Assembly (NCBI GenBank): GCA_031280435.1
Contig: JAITGS010000057.1
Coordinates: 1-40,868, forward strand
Reading direction: 5' to 3'
Length of the DNA: 40,868 nucleotides
Source: Tannerellaceae bacterium
GTDB lineage: Bacteria; Bacteroidota; Bacteroidia; Bacteroidales; Tannerellaceae
Shown here: positions 7,346 to 15,608 of the stretch, in pieces
Position numbering within the stretch: position 1 is the stretch's first letter
Layout of the letters: every line of letters starts with the position of its first letter
The notes under the pieces: model-generated
The model's input: only the letters and a program-made list of their open reading frames with translations
What the model was told of the DNA's origin: nothing
Databases searched by the model: none
Made by a program: the position numbers and the translations under genes

Positions 7346-9277
7346 TTAACGAAGCGGATTTTGGGGAAGCAGATTGTTATTCTTGTTGATCTCGCCCTGC
7401 GGTATGCCTTCGTAGAAGGCGCTCTTGGAGGCAGTCCAGGTTTTATTGTTTCTCTCCCATTCGTCGAGATAGATGTACTTGTTCTCTTCCGGAATGAAGT
7501 AGCACATAAGCACGCGCGGCTTCCAGTTGTTCAGCACGCGGTCGACGGTGCGCCAGCGACGCAAATCCCACCAGCGATGGTTCTCGAATGCCAGCTCGCG
7601 ATGACGTTCGTCGCGTATGAACTGGAGGTTGCCGTCGATAGGATAGCCGTAGGTGCCGCTGAGGTCGGTTGGGTCGTCGACGGGGCGGGTTACTTTGGCT
7701 CCGGCGCGCTCGCGAAGCTTTTCGATGTAGTCGAAGGCTTCCGCTTTGTTGCCCAGCTCGTAGGCGGCTTCGGCAATGTTGAGGTAGATCTCGCCGAGGC
7801 GGAACACTATCCAGGGCTGTCCGCTTCTGTACTCGCGAACGTCGCTCACGGCCATGCTCGGATTAATGTACTTGCGGATGAAGGCTCCCGAACTGCAGTT
7901 GTTCTCATAATCTCCTCCGTCGAAAAGCCCGTGGGCGCCAACGATAGGATATTTATCCTCGTAGAGCTGCTGTCCGCCTTTAGTAGCCAGTATGCGATTC
8001 GTCTTCGAATTGACGGGAGCGTTGTTGCTGCCGTCCTGCGCATCGGTTGCGGGGCCGGGGAAGGATACGTAGATACCGCGCTGTATGCTGAAGGTCTTGC
8101 CGCGCAGCTCATCGCCGTCGAAATACATGGTGCCTCTCATGCGGGGCTCCATGCCGTTGCGTATGTCGCTGCGCTCATCGAAGCGAACAGGCTTGCCGTC
8201 GGCGTCGACAATGTCGGGAAAGTCGTACATCTTCATCAGGTCTAAGGGAGGATAGCTTTGGGCGCCTACGAAGGTCGACATGTCGGGGTAGGGCGACATC
8301 ATCGCATCATACGAATGGCGCAGGCGTGTATCTCCCGGCACCGTCTGGTCGTAATCCTTGATGAAGATATTCTCAGGCGAAGATGCATCTATAAAGATGT
8401 TGGCAAAGTTCGTGGCCTTGTCCGGGTAGTTCTTCGTATAGAGCGAATACTGGCCGGAGTTGTCAATCAGCTTGCCGGCATCGAAGGCGTACTGGAAGAA
8501 CTCAACGGCCTTAGCCGGATCTATTCCCGCGAAACCTTGCTGATAGGCCTGCTCGGTGTTGAAGCCCAGGTATTGCGTGTACTTGGCAATAGTTCCGGCA
8601 TAGAGCATGGTGCGCGACATCAGGGCGGCGGCGGCGTATTTGTTGGCGCGTCCGATTTCCGTAGTCGCCTTCATGTTGTCTATGGCGAACCGGAGGTCGT
8701 CGTAGATGAACTTCCAGGTGTCGTACTCCGTAGCGCGCTTAACGTTCAGGAGCTCCTTGTCGCCGGTGGGGTCTTGCACCTCGGTTACGATAGGTACGCC
8801 GCCGTAGCGCTTGGCAAGTCCGAAGTAGTAGAACGCACGCAGGAAGCGGGCCTCGCCGAGCAGGGCGTTGTACAGCGCATCATCATACTGATCCTTATAT
8901 TTCGGGAAGCTTGTGATAAACACGTTCACGTCGCGGATACGGTTATAGGGCCAGTATCCGAATCCGTTGTTGTTAACTCCCATCCAGCCGTTGATGGCTT
9001 CGCCGCTCATGTTCATCTGCGCAAACTTGCCGGCTTCCCAGTAGTTGCCGGGGCGATAGCCGGTTTCGCCGTTGTCGGGATTACCCGAACGTGAATAGTA
9101 GTTGAAATCCTCTATCGGGAGGTTATTGTATATTCCCGTAAAATATTTCTTGACACCAAATTCGTTGCCGAATAATTCCGCTTCGCCCAGGATACCTTTA
9201 GGCTCAAGTTCGAGTTCGTTGCACGAGCCGAATATGCATCCCAGCAGGGCTATGAATAATATATGTTTGAATTTCAT
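7346..9277 (-). CDS. susD: SusD/RagB-family surface glycan-binding lipoprotein
   Basis: A 643-residue lipoprotein with signal MKFKHILFIALLGCIFGSC (lipobox FGSC, Cys19). It has the SusD organisation: TPR-like helices in the N-terminal half (YNALLGEARFLRAFYYFGLAKRYGG in two overlapping helices) and the C-terminal signature RHRELAFENHRWWDLRRWR. SusD proteins cap the SusC channel outside the outer membrane and capture oligosaccharides. The gene starts 12 bases after susC and ends two bases before the DUF3823 gene, so the three are one transcription unit. Length is slightly above the usual 500-600 residues. Confidence 0.97.
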   Translation of the reverse strand: MKFKHILFIALLGCIFGSCNELELEPKGILGEAELFGNEFGVKKYFTGIYNNLPIEDFNYYSRSGNPDNGETGYRPGNYWEAGKFAQMNMSGEAINGWMGVNNNGFGYWPYNRIRDVNVFITSFPKYKDQYDDALYNALLGEARFLRAFYYFGLAKRYGGVPIVTEVQDPTGDKELLNVKRATEYDTWKFIYDDLRFAIDNMKATTEIGRANKYAAAALMSRTMLYAGTIAKYTQYLGFNTEQAYQQGFAGIDPAKAVEFFQYAFDAGKLIDNSGQYSLYTKNYPDKATNFANIFIDASSPENIFIKDYDQTVPGDTRLRHSYDAMMSPYPDMSTFVGAQSYPPLDLMKMYDFPDIVDADGKPVRFDERSDIRNGMEPRMRGTMYFDGDELRGKTFSIQRGIYVSFPGPATDAQDGSNNAPVNSKTNRILATKGGQQLYEDKYPIVGAHGLFDGGDYENNCSSGAFIRKYINPSMAVSDVREYRSGQPWIVFRLGEIYLNIAEAAYELGNKAEAFDYIEKLRERAGAKVTRPVDDPTDLSGTYGYPIDGNLQFIRDERHRELAFENHRWWDLRRWRTVDRVLNNWKPRVLMCYFIPEENKYIYLDEWERNNKTWTASKSAFYEGIPQGEINKNNNLLPQNPLR

Positions 9278-9289
9278 ATCTGTTGTCTT

Positions 9290-12200
9290 TTAAAATTTAA
9301 TACTCGCGCCAAAGGTATAGGTTCGGTTCACGGGATAGTTGTAGAACTGAACGTAGTCGGTGGACGCGCCTCCGTCTGATCCGGGACGTTCGGGATCCAC
9401 GTCGTGGAGGCCCGTAAAGGTCAAAAGATTATATCCGTTCACATAAACCCTGAGGTTCTTTATCCCAAGCTTGCCGATTATGTGTTTGGGCAGCGTATAT
9501 CCGAGTTCCAGCGTTTTGAGCCTCACGTATGACGCATCCTGGATGTTGTTGGTTGCAAGCCGGCGGCCGTCGTGGCCGGTAACCGGATAATACCCCTCTA
9601 TCCACTTGGTGTTCTCGTTGAAGTAGTCCGCATTGGGATCTTCCGGGCGCCAGCGGTCGAGGAACCATGTGAGCGTGTTCTGTCCGCCGAAGGCAAGGGC
9701 CTCAGTCAGGACTTCCGCATACTGTACGTACACTCCGTAGCTTCCCTGGAAGTGCATGGAGAGGTCGATGTTCTTCCATGAGCCTCCGCCTGAGAGGCCG
9801 AAGTTGAACACCGGCAATCCTTTGCTGGCCACCGGATGCTCATCCTGGCCGTTAACCACGCCGTCGCCGTTCCAGTCGAGCTCGTACCAGTCGCCCGGCA
9901 CTTTGCCCTGTCCTTGCGGCACCTCGGTGTAGTTGCGAATCTGATCGTAGCTGGTGAACATGCCGCCTATTTCGCGAGCCCACCAGATGTCGTTGTAGCG
10001 TCCGTTGGTACGGTTGCGCCAATAGTCGTAGGAGTTGCTGGCATCGGTTTCGAGCCAGTCGGTGCGCATGCTCTTGGTGGCCGAAAGCTGAGCGTTCACA
10101 AAGTAGCTCAGTCCGGAAGATAGGCGGTTGCGATGGTCGAGGGAGATTTCCCAGCCGAAGTGGCGGTCGCTGTTGAGGTTCTCCTGGGGCAGCGATGCTC
10201 CTACGGTTCCGGGTATGACCGCGCCGCTGGTTGCAAGCAGGCCCGAACGGTCGCGACGGAATACCTCGAAGGTACCGCTCAGCTTGCCGTCCCATATTCC
10301 GAAGTCGAGTCCGGCGTTATAAATCTTAATCTTATACCATGTGAGGTTAGGATTCGGTATGCCCGTCGGAGACACTCCGCCGCTGAGCACGTTGTCGAAG
10401 TACCAGCCCTTTTGGCCGCCGTCGAGGCGATAGCCTACTATGTTCGGAGGATAGCGGCTGGCCGAAGCATCGTCGCCCATTTCCCCGTAGGAGAGGCGAA
10501 TCTTCAGGTTCGTAAGGAGCTCAAGGTTGTTCTTGATGAAGGCTTCCTCGCTCACGCGCCATCCGGCCGATACGGAGGGGAAGAGGCCCCAGCGGTTTTC
10601 CGTCGGGAACTTCGACGAGCCGTCGTAGCGGAATCTGACGTCGGCCATGTACTTGCCGTCGAAGTCGTAATTGAACTGCCCTACTATGCTCTGGCTCGTG
10701 CGCTCCCAAACGCCGTTGCCGTCGCTGGTGGCGCTCTGGTTGCGGTCTTCGCCCGCAAAGAGGTATTCCGACTTGATCATGAGCTCGCGGTAGGCCCGGA
10801 AGTTATCCCAGGTATTGTAGTTCTCCTCGAAGAGGAGCAATCCGGCGACATTGTTCTTGCCGAACTTGTTGGTGTAGTTCAATCCGAGCTGCATATTGGT
10901 TGACCAGTCGAAATTGGCCGAGCGGGTGATGCCGGCCGGCGAGTTCTTGGTGGACGACGTATATGTATCCGAAGCGGAATTATATACATATAAATTATAT
11001 GTGCTGCGATACTCGGTATTCTCCGGAAGGCTCAGGCTGTAATCGTAGGAAGCCTTGGCCGAAAGCCCCTTCAGGCCCGGAATGTCGTAGGTAAGGATAA
11101 GGGTACCGTTGAACCGGCGCTGCTTGTTGATGTTATAACCCACGATGTCCGAATTGGTTTCGGCCACCATATTATGCCCGTCGTACAGGCGGCTGTTATC
11201 ACCGTTCAGATAGAGAGGATTGTCGTTAGCGTAGATGGGAGCGTCCGGGCGCAGGAGCCAGGTTTGCTTGTAGGTGCTCCATCCGGTGCCGTTCGGCCGA
11301 TGATTTTCGGCCAGGATAGCTCCGACGGAAACCTTAGCCTTAAGGCGGTTCGTAATGGTGGCGTCGACGTTGGAGCGGAAGTTCCAGCGATTGGAGTAGA
11401 GGTCGTCCGTTTTGTAGGCGCCCTCCTGCTTGGCATATCCTAAGCTCACGAAGTAGCGCAGCTTGTCGTTGCCGCCGTCGAAGCTGAGGTTGTGCTGCTG
11501 CTGCGGAGTGACATCCTTGAATACGGCGCCCATCCAGTCGTACGAAGGCTTGCCGTCGAGGTAGGGCTGAATCTCCTCCTGCGGATAAATAGGATTACGC
11601 CGCACGAGATAGTTGCCGTTAAAGTCCTGCCAGTTCTGCTCGTTGCGCAGCGTCATGTAGTCCTGGGCCGTCACGCCGTGAGGCACGTAGAGGAAGGTCT
11701 GGAGCGTATAGTTGCCCGTGTAGGTGACATCCACCTTGCCGTTCTGCGCCGTACCGCTCCTGGTCGTAACGAGTATAACCCCGTTGCCGGCCCGCAAGCC
11801 GTAGATAGCCGCCGCACCGTCTTTCAGCACAGAAACGTTCTCGATTTCCTCCGCATCCATACGGGAAAAGTAGCCCTTGTCGCGCGGAATACCGTCTATG
11901 ACGAACAGAGGATCGGTATCCCTGTCGCCGAATCCGCGAATATCAATACGGGTGTCGTAGTCGCCGGGCGAGCTGCTTCGCTGCGACACACGCACGCCGG
12001 GCAGCTTGCCCGTAAGCATGTTCACCACGTTCTCGTTCTTGGTAACTACAATCTCGTCGTTGTTCACGGCCACAACCGAGCCCGTCAGCGTAGCCTTCTT
12101 CTGTTTGCTGTATCCCACAACCACAAGCTCCTCAAGGGACGTGGCCGAAGGCTCAAGCTTAATGTTCAGCGAGCGCTGGTTCGTGATGCGAATACGTTGC

Positions 12201-12442
12201 GCGACATATCCTATATAGGATATGTTTAGTGTAGCACCCTGTGCTACACTAATAGTAAACTTTCCGTTAACATCCGAAACCACCCCCTGGGTGGTGCCCG
12301 CCACAACAATGGCGGCTCCGGCAGCCGGTTCGTCGAGTTCGTCGGTGATAACACCGGTGACCGACACAGTCTGGCTCCATCCCGCACTCAGGAAGCAAAG
12401 CAGGAAAGCCATGATGATGAATGTTTTTTTTCGTTGTATCAT
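9290..12442 (-). CDS. susC: SusC/RagA-family TonB-linked outer-membrane transporter
   Basis: A 1050-residue protein: signal peptide about 1-23; carboxypeptidase-regulatory-like domain (VTGVITDELDEPAAGAAI to about residue 110); TonB box and plug starting LEELVVVGYSKQKKATLTGS with NGVILVTTRSG; then a large beta-barrel ending YTFGASIKF with the terminal Phe typical of outer-membrane proteins. It imports oligosaccharides across the outer membrane using TonB energy and works with the SusD protein encoded 12 bases downstream. No N-terminal STN (FecR-interaction) domain is present, and no ECF sigma/anti-sigma pair or hybrid two-component gene adjoins it, so the control of this locus is not evident locally. 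Confidence 0.97.
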   Translation of the reverse strand: MIQRKKTFIIMAFLLCFLSAGWSQTVSVTGVITDELDEPAAGAAIVVAGTTQGVVSDVNGKFTISVAQGATLNISYIGYVAQRIRITNQRSLNIKLEPSATSLEELVVVGYSKQKKATLTGSVVAVNNDEIVVTKNENVVNMLTGKLPGVRVSQRSSSPGDYDTRIDIRGFGDRDTDPLFVIDGIPRDKGYFSRMDAEEIENVSVLKDGAAAIYGLRAGNGVILVTTRSGTAQNGKVDVTYTGNYTLQTFLYVPHGVTAQDYMTLRNEQNWQDFNGNYLVRRNPIYPQEEIQPYLDGKPSYDWMGAVFKDVTPQQQHNLSFDGGNDKLRYFVSLGYAKQEGAYKTDDLYSNRWNFRSNVDATITNRLKAKVSVGAILAENHRPNGTGWSTYKQTWLLRPDAPIYANDNPLYLNGDNSRLYDGHNMVAETNSDIVGYNINKQRRFNGTLILTYDIPGLKGLSAKASYDYSLSLPENTEYRSTYNLYVYNSASDTYTSSTKNSPAGITRSANFDWSTNMQLGLNYTNKFGKNNVAGLLLFEENYNTWDNFRAYRELMIKSEYLFAGEDRNQSATSDGNGVWERTSQSIVGQFNYDFDGKYMADVRFRYDGSSKFPTENRWGLFPSVSAGWRVSEEAFIKNNLELLTNLKIRLSYGEMGDDASASRYPPNIVGYRLDGGQKGWYFDNVLSGGVSPTGIPNPNLTWYKIKIYNAGLDFGIWDGKLSGTFEVFRRDRSGLLATSGAVIPGTVGASLPQENLNSDRHFGWEISLDHRNRLSSGLSYFVNAQLSATKSMRTDWLETDASNSYDYWRNRTNGRYNDIWWAREIGGMFTSYDQIRNYTEVPQGQGKVPGDWYELDWNGDGVVNGQDEHPVASKGLPVFNFGLSGGGSWKNIDLSMHFQGSYGVYVQYAEVLTEALAFGGQNTLTWFLDRWRPEDPNADYFNENTKWIEGYYPVTGHDGRRLATNNIQDASYVRLKTLELGYTLPKHIIGKLGIKNLRVYVNGYNLLTFTGLHDVDPERPGSDGGASTDYVQFYNYPVNRTYTFGASIKF

Positions 12443-12827
12443 TTGTTTCTTCGTAATAGTAATGAGTTCTATTAGTATTAATAAATATGTGTTGGCGATG
12501 CATAGCCATCACCGGCGTCATGATGAGCATCCGGCTCATTGCGCGACCCTGGGGGTCGAAATTCAGGAACTGTTAAACTTTTTTGTTGCATTCATAAGAT
12601 TAAACATTAGACAATAGGGATAACTAAATCACAAAAAAACGGAAATGGAGAGCAGTGCTTAAAAACGCCGTAAGTTTAGGCCCCAGGCGTTAAGAAGTGT
12701 ATTAGCATACGTCTTAATACCGCCCTGAGGGTAGATAATATTTCGTTACGATTTTATTAAGGGAGGATTACAGAGAACGAAGGCGCCTTGCCGAGCCGCA
12801 GAACAGGCGCAAAAGCCACTGCCGCTA
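12443..12827. other. Regulatory strip upstream of susC
   Basis: This 385-bp gap holds no convincing gene. Near susC two stems could fold in its leader: ATGAGC against GCTCAT (12523-12539) and CGACCC against GGGTCG with a 3-base loop (12544-12558). Further out, TTAAGA/TCTTAA and GTATTA/TAATAC form overlapping weak stems at about 12690-12720. No exact TAnnTTTG box was found on the minus strand, which would fit a locus needing a dedicated activator. Confidence 0.4.
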
Positions 12828-13868
12828 TTATTTTGCGGAATACGTCACACTCCTGCCCCTGCCGGATGCTTCAATCAGCCCTTGGGTTTTCAGGTCGGAC
12901 AAAATTCTTTTTACGGTTGAATTTGAAATAGCAAGCTTGTCGGCTATTTCTCCCGATTGTATACCGGGATAGTTTTGTATCAACGTCAGAATCAATTTTT
13001 CACGAGGAGAAAGCTGCGTATCCTTTCCGCTCTGCTTAAGTTTCAGCATTAGTTGTTGTTGGATATTTTGCAGCGAACTGAGGAAAAACTCTGTCCAGAC
13101 AGTTATGTTTTCAGCCGGTCGATTCGCCTGACAGGCCCGCAAAGCACGATAGTATTCCGCCTTTCTGTTCTCAATTTCATACTCAAAGCTCACGTACTGA
13201 ATCCAGGTATAGCCGTTGCGGAGCAGAAGCAGAGCCGAAAGCAGCCGGCTAAGCCGTCCGTTGCCGTCCTGAAAGGGATGAATACTTAGAAACTCATAAA
13301 CGAATGCCGCAATTTTAACAAGCACATGGACCTCATTTTCGGAATTATACCATTCCACAAGCCGCCTCACAGCATCCTCCGTTGCAAAGCCCGCCTCGGT
13401 TGTTCGGAAAATAATTTGTCGAGAGCCATCGCCGAAAGTAGCTTCCACCGCATTTGTGAGCGTTTTGTAGTTCCCTTTATGCCATTCGTCTTTGTAGCTA
13501 TATTTCATCAGCGTATTATGCAAACTCTTGATATTATTTTCGCTGATACTTATGTTCGGATAATTCCCGGCAATCAAATCGAGCGTATCGAAATAGCCCA
13601 CAACCTCCTGCGAATCCCTGTCGACAAGCTTTGTAACATCAATGTTTTTGAGCAAGACATTAATCTCATCGTCAGTCATTCTGTTACCCTCAATGCGGTT
13701 TGAAGCGCCCACGCTGCGGATGGTTGCAATAGTTTTAAGCTGCTTCAGGCTTTGTTTTTCGCGGAACTCTATGGAAGTCCATTCCGAATCGAAACGGTCG
13801 ATTTCGCTAATGGCGTTTATCAAAGCCCAATCCATATCTATCCTGAAGTTAAACACTGTATTATCCAT
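12828..13868 (-). CDS. Fic-domain AMP-transferase with C-terminal winged helix
   Basis: A 346-residue Fic protein. The active-site motif HPFQDGNGRLSR is complete at residues 197-208 (catalytic H197), so AMP transfer to a target hydroxyl is expected. The N-terminal helix carries SNRIEGN (S56 to N62), matching the inhibitory (S/T)xxxE(G/N) motif; with the inhibitory helix before the Fic core this is a class II, self-inhibited Fic protein. Residues about 288-346 form a winged helix (GEIADKLAISNSTVKRILSDL), suggesting DNA binding and autoregulation or target choice. No antitoxin gene is adjacent, consistent with the built-in inhibitor. The methyltransferase gene lies 119 bp upstream on the same strand. 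Confidence 0.93.
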   Translation of the reverse strand: MDNTVFNFRIDMDWALINAISEIDRFDSEWTSIEFREKQSLKQLKTIATIRSVGASNRIEGNRMTDDEINVLLKNIDVTKLVDRDSQEVVGYFDTLDLIAGNYPNISISENNIKSLHNTLMKYSYKDEWHKGNYKTLTNAVEATFGDGSRQIIFRTTEAGFATEDAVRRLVEWYNSENEVHVLVKIAAFVYEFLSIHPFQDGNGRLSRLLSALLLLRNGYTWIQYVSFEYEIENRKAEYYRALRACQANRPAENITVWTEFFLSSLQNIQQQLMLKLKQSGKDTQLSPREKLILTLIQNYPGIQSGEIADKLAISNSTVKRILSDLKTQGLIEASGRGRSVTYSAK

Positions 13869-13987
13869 TTCTTATTATTTTGTAGTGATACGATTTGAGC
13901 CGTAAAGATGCGAAAAGAATACGAAAACAGGCCTAAGTGTGCGGAAGTATTACGGAAGTAACTCTTTGCCTATCCTGAAACGGCAGG

Positions 13988-14839
13988 TTAAAGCATGCCG
14001 GATAAGTCATTGATATGGTTAAGGCGTTTTATCGTTAAATCAATATATTCTTTTTCGATTTCTATGCCTATAAACTTTCTTTTGCCTATGATTTTTGCGA
14101 CTACGCCTGTTGTTCCGCCGCCGTTAAAAGGATCGAGAATCAGGCTGCCCTCATTTGTTGAAGATAAAAGAATTCTTGTCAGCAGAGATAAGGGTTTCTG
14201 AGTAGGATGTTTGCCGAAAATTTTTTCATTCGGAGCCGGAGTGGGAATACTCCAAACGCTGCGCATCTGCTTATCGGGCATTTTCATTTTATCCTCGCCG
14301 AAAGCCCCCGTCTTCATTTTTTCATAGTTGAAAATATGCCTTGCCTTTTTGTCCTTCCTGGCCCAAAGCAGGGTTTCATGACTGTGGGCAAAGGTCGTAC
14401 AGGCCAGGTTCGGAGCAGCATTGGGCTTAAACCAGGCAATATCGTTAAGGATATGAAACCGGAGTTTTTGCAATAAAAAGCCGCACTGATAAATGCTGTG
14501 ATTGGTTCCGCTTATCCATATTGTGCCCTCCGGTTTCAGTATTCTGCGACATTCGGAAATCCATTTTTCGTGAAATTCCATATCATTATCGAAGCCCTCG
14601 CTCCTGTCCCATTTTCCCTTATTAACAGAAACCATTTTTCCGGCCTGGCAGCTTATTCCGCCATTGGATAAATTGTATGGAGGGTCGGCAAAAATCATAT
14701 CAATTCTATTATCCGGAATCATATTCATTATCTCCAGACAGTCGGCATTATACAATGATGTTTCCGCGGTTTCGTAAGCAGGTTCAGGGCTTTTTTCCTC
14801 GCTTAATCGCCTTCCCGTATCAATTAAATTAGCTGTCAT
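13988..14839 (-). CDS. DNA adenine-N6 methyltransferase, DpnA-like
   Basis: A 283-residue beta-class amino-methyltransferase: catalytic motif DPPY at 52-55 precedes the AdoMet-binding DPFNGGGTTG at 236-245. Stretches such as ISCQAGKMVSVNKGKWD, WISGTNHSIY, LNDIAWFKPNAAPN and FGKHPTQKPL closely match my memory of the second DpnII-system methylase (DpnA, GATC, active on single strands) and its relatives. The frame is open 38 codons upstream, but the inner ATG is preferred: a TATATTTG box lies about 28 bases before it, and the upstream part is low-complexity. No restriction endonuclease is beside it, so it is an orphan or works with the Fic gene. GATC specificity is inferred from family resemblance only. 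Confidence 0.9.
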   Translation of the reverse strand: MTANLIDTGRRLSEEKSPEPAYETAETSLYNADCLEIMNMIPDNRIDMIFADPPYNLSNGGISCQAGKMVSVNKGKWDRSEGFDNDMEFHEKWISECRRILKPEGTIWISGTNHSIYQCGFLLQKLRFHILNDIAWFKPNAAPNLACTTFAHSHETLLWARKDKKARHIFNYEKMKTGAFGEDKMKMPDKQMRSVWSIPTPAPNEKIFGKHPTQKPLSLLTRILLSSTNEGSLILDPFNGGGTTGVVAKIIGKRKFIGIEIEKEYIDLTIKRLNHINDLSGML

Positions 14840-14866
14840 ACTACCTGATTTTTTTTGTTTATAAGG

Positions 14867-14874
14867 CAAATATA
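14867..14874 (-). promoter_or_regulatory. -7 box for the methyltransferase gene
   Basis: On the minus strand the sequence reads TATATTTG, an exact TAnnTTTG. The predicted start near 14860 gives a leader of about 20 bases to the ATG at 14839 and lies inside the longer open frame, which supports the shorter protein. No TTG was found at the expected -33 distance. Confidence 0.45.
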
Positions 14875-14991
14875 CTGAAACGAGGCATAAGTCCGGAGGC
14901 CGGCCCCCTGCGGCGGAAAACAGGCCCCGGCCGAGGCCCCTCTCCCGCCTCAACCAATCGAAAAGGCCTCCGAAAAAAAAATCGTCACCTA

Positions 14992-15020
14992 TTGTTTATT
15001 TAAAAAAATCCTTATATTTG
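14992..15020 (+). promoter_or_regulatory. Promoter of the first DUF6261-like locus
   Basis: TTG at 14992-14994, an 18-base spacer, then TATATTTG at 15013-15020. The predicted start is near 15027. The resulting transcript would run through a structured leader, a terminator-like hairpin at 15327-15379 and the 42-bp repeats before reaching the DUF6261-like gene at 15609. Confidence 0.6.
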
Positions 15021-15048
15021 CCCCCACCAACAATCGGAATGAAGCGAA

Positions 15049-15603
15049 ATGCAATCTGAAATCAACATACCAGCAATGAACACACAGGCGGCCCAACGGA
15101 CGCCGGGTGAGTTAAGCACATTAATATCAGCACACATTATCCAAAACACAGCTACAAAAGTTTTAACATCCACTTACGTAGAAGCCAACTCCTTGACTTT
15201 CCCTTTGCACAGCTGTTACGGTCCAAGGTCTACGGAAAGCCGGCAGCCGGTTGCGGAGGGTTTTTTTATACGTCACAGTAGTATGATGCCGCGAGGCATT
15301 GTTGATAAATTATTAATGTTAGGCGTGCTCCGGCATCAGCAGCTCCTTGCTAAGGGGAGCCGTGGCCGGAGCCTTTTTTGGTTTATTCAAAAGGGAAAAC
15401 TTGCCTACGCGAACGGGCGAGTTTTTCCTTCTTTTTTGTTGCCGGTGTTGGCTAAGTTTTTCGGAGCTCCGAAAACCTTGCGCGGAAAGTCGCTGGAGTT
15501 TTTCGGAGCTCCGAAAAACTTGCGCGGGAAGTTGATGGAGTTTTTCGGAGCTCCGAAAAACTGCTTTTACGATCCTTATTATAAACTAATTCAAAATTTT
15601 TAA
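15049..15603 (+). CDS. Leader ORF of doubtful coding status, containing 14-residue repeats
   Basis: Open for 184 codons from ATG 15049 and ending five bases before the DUF6261-like start. Its C-terminal part encodes a 14-residue repeat, FFGAPKNLRGKLME and variants, because the DNA repeat period of 42 is a multiple of three. Against a real protein: the middle is low in domain-like character, a terminator-like hairpin with a T6 run lies inside it, and the repeat unit is a perfect DNA palindrome. In favour: it stays open for 555 bases and could be translationally coupled to the next gene. No family is recognised. Confidence 0.3.
   Translation: MQSEINIPAMNTQAAQRTPGELSTLISAHIIQNTATKVLTSTYVEANSLTFPLHSCYGPRSTESRQPVAEGFFIRHSSMMPRGIVDKLLMLGVLRHQQLLAKGSRGRSLFWFIQKGKLAYANGRVFPSFLLPVLAKFFGAPKTLRGKSLEFFGAPKNLRGKLMEFFGAPKNCFYDPYYKLIQNF
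15327..15379 (+). terminator. Terminator-like hairpin in the leader
   Basis: GCTCCGGC (15327-15334) pairs perfectly with GCCGGAGC (15365-15372), with an inner stem of GCTCC against GGAGC, and is followed by a run of six T (15374-15379). It lies about 350 bases after the promoter and about 230 bases before the DUF6261-like start. It would end a short non-coding RNA or act as an attenuator for the gene. Confidence 0.55.
15456..15561 (+). repeat. Array A: 42-bp tandem repeat with 22-bp perfect palindromes
   Basis: Copies begin at 15456, 15498 and 15540, exactly 42 bases apart; the third is truncated after its palindrome. Each starts with GTTTTTCGGAG followed by its exact reverse complement (the first copy has one base changed at the right end), then a linker like TTGCGCGGGAAGTTGATGGA. 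A degraded earlier copy may begin at 15421. The array ends 48 bases before the DUF6261-like gene. Array C at the right edge of the window shares the GAAGTnnATGGAG and GCTCCGAA segments. Confidence 0.85.
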
Positions 15604-15608
15604 TCGCA

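Noticed and set aside
7100-12617. Plus-strand open frames opposite susC, susD and DUF3823
   Set aside because: Mirror frames of well-supported genes.
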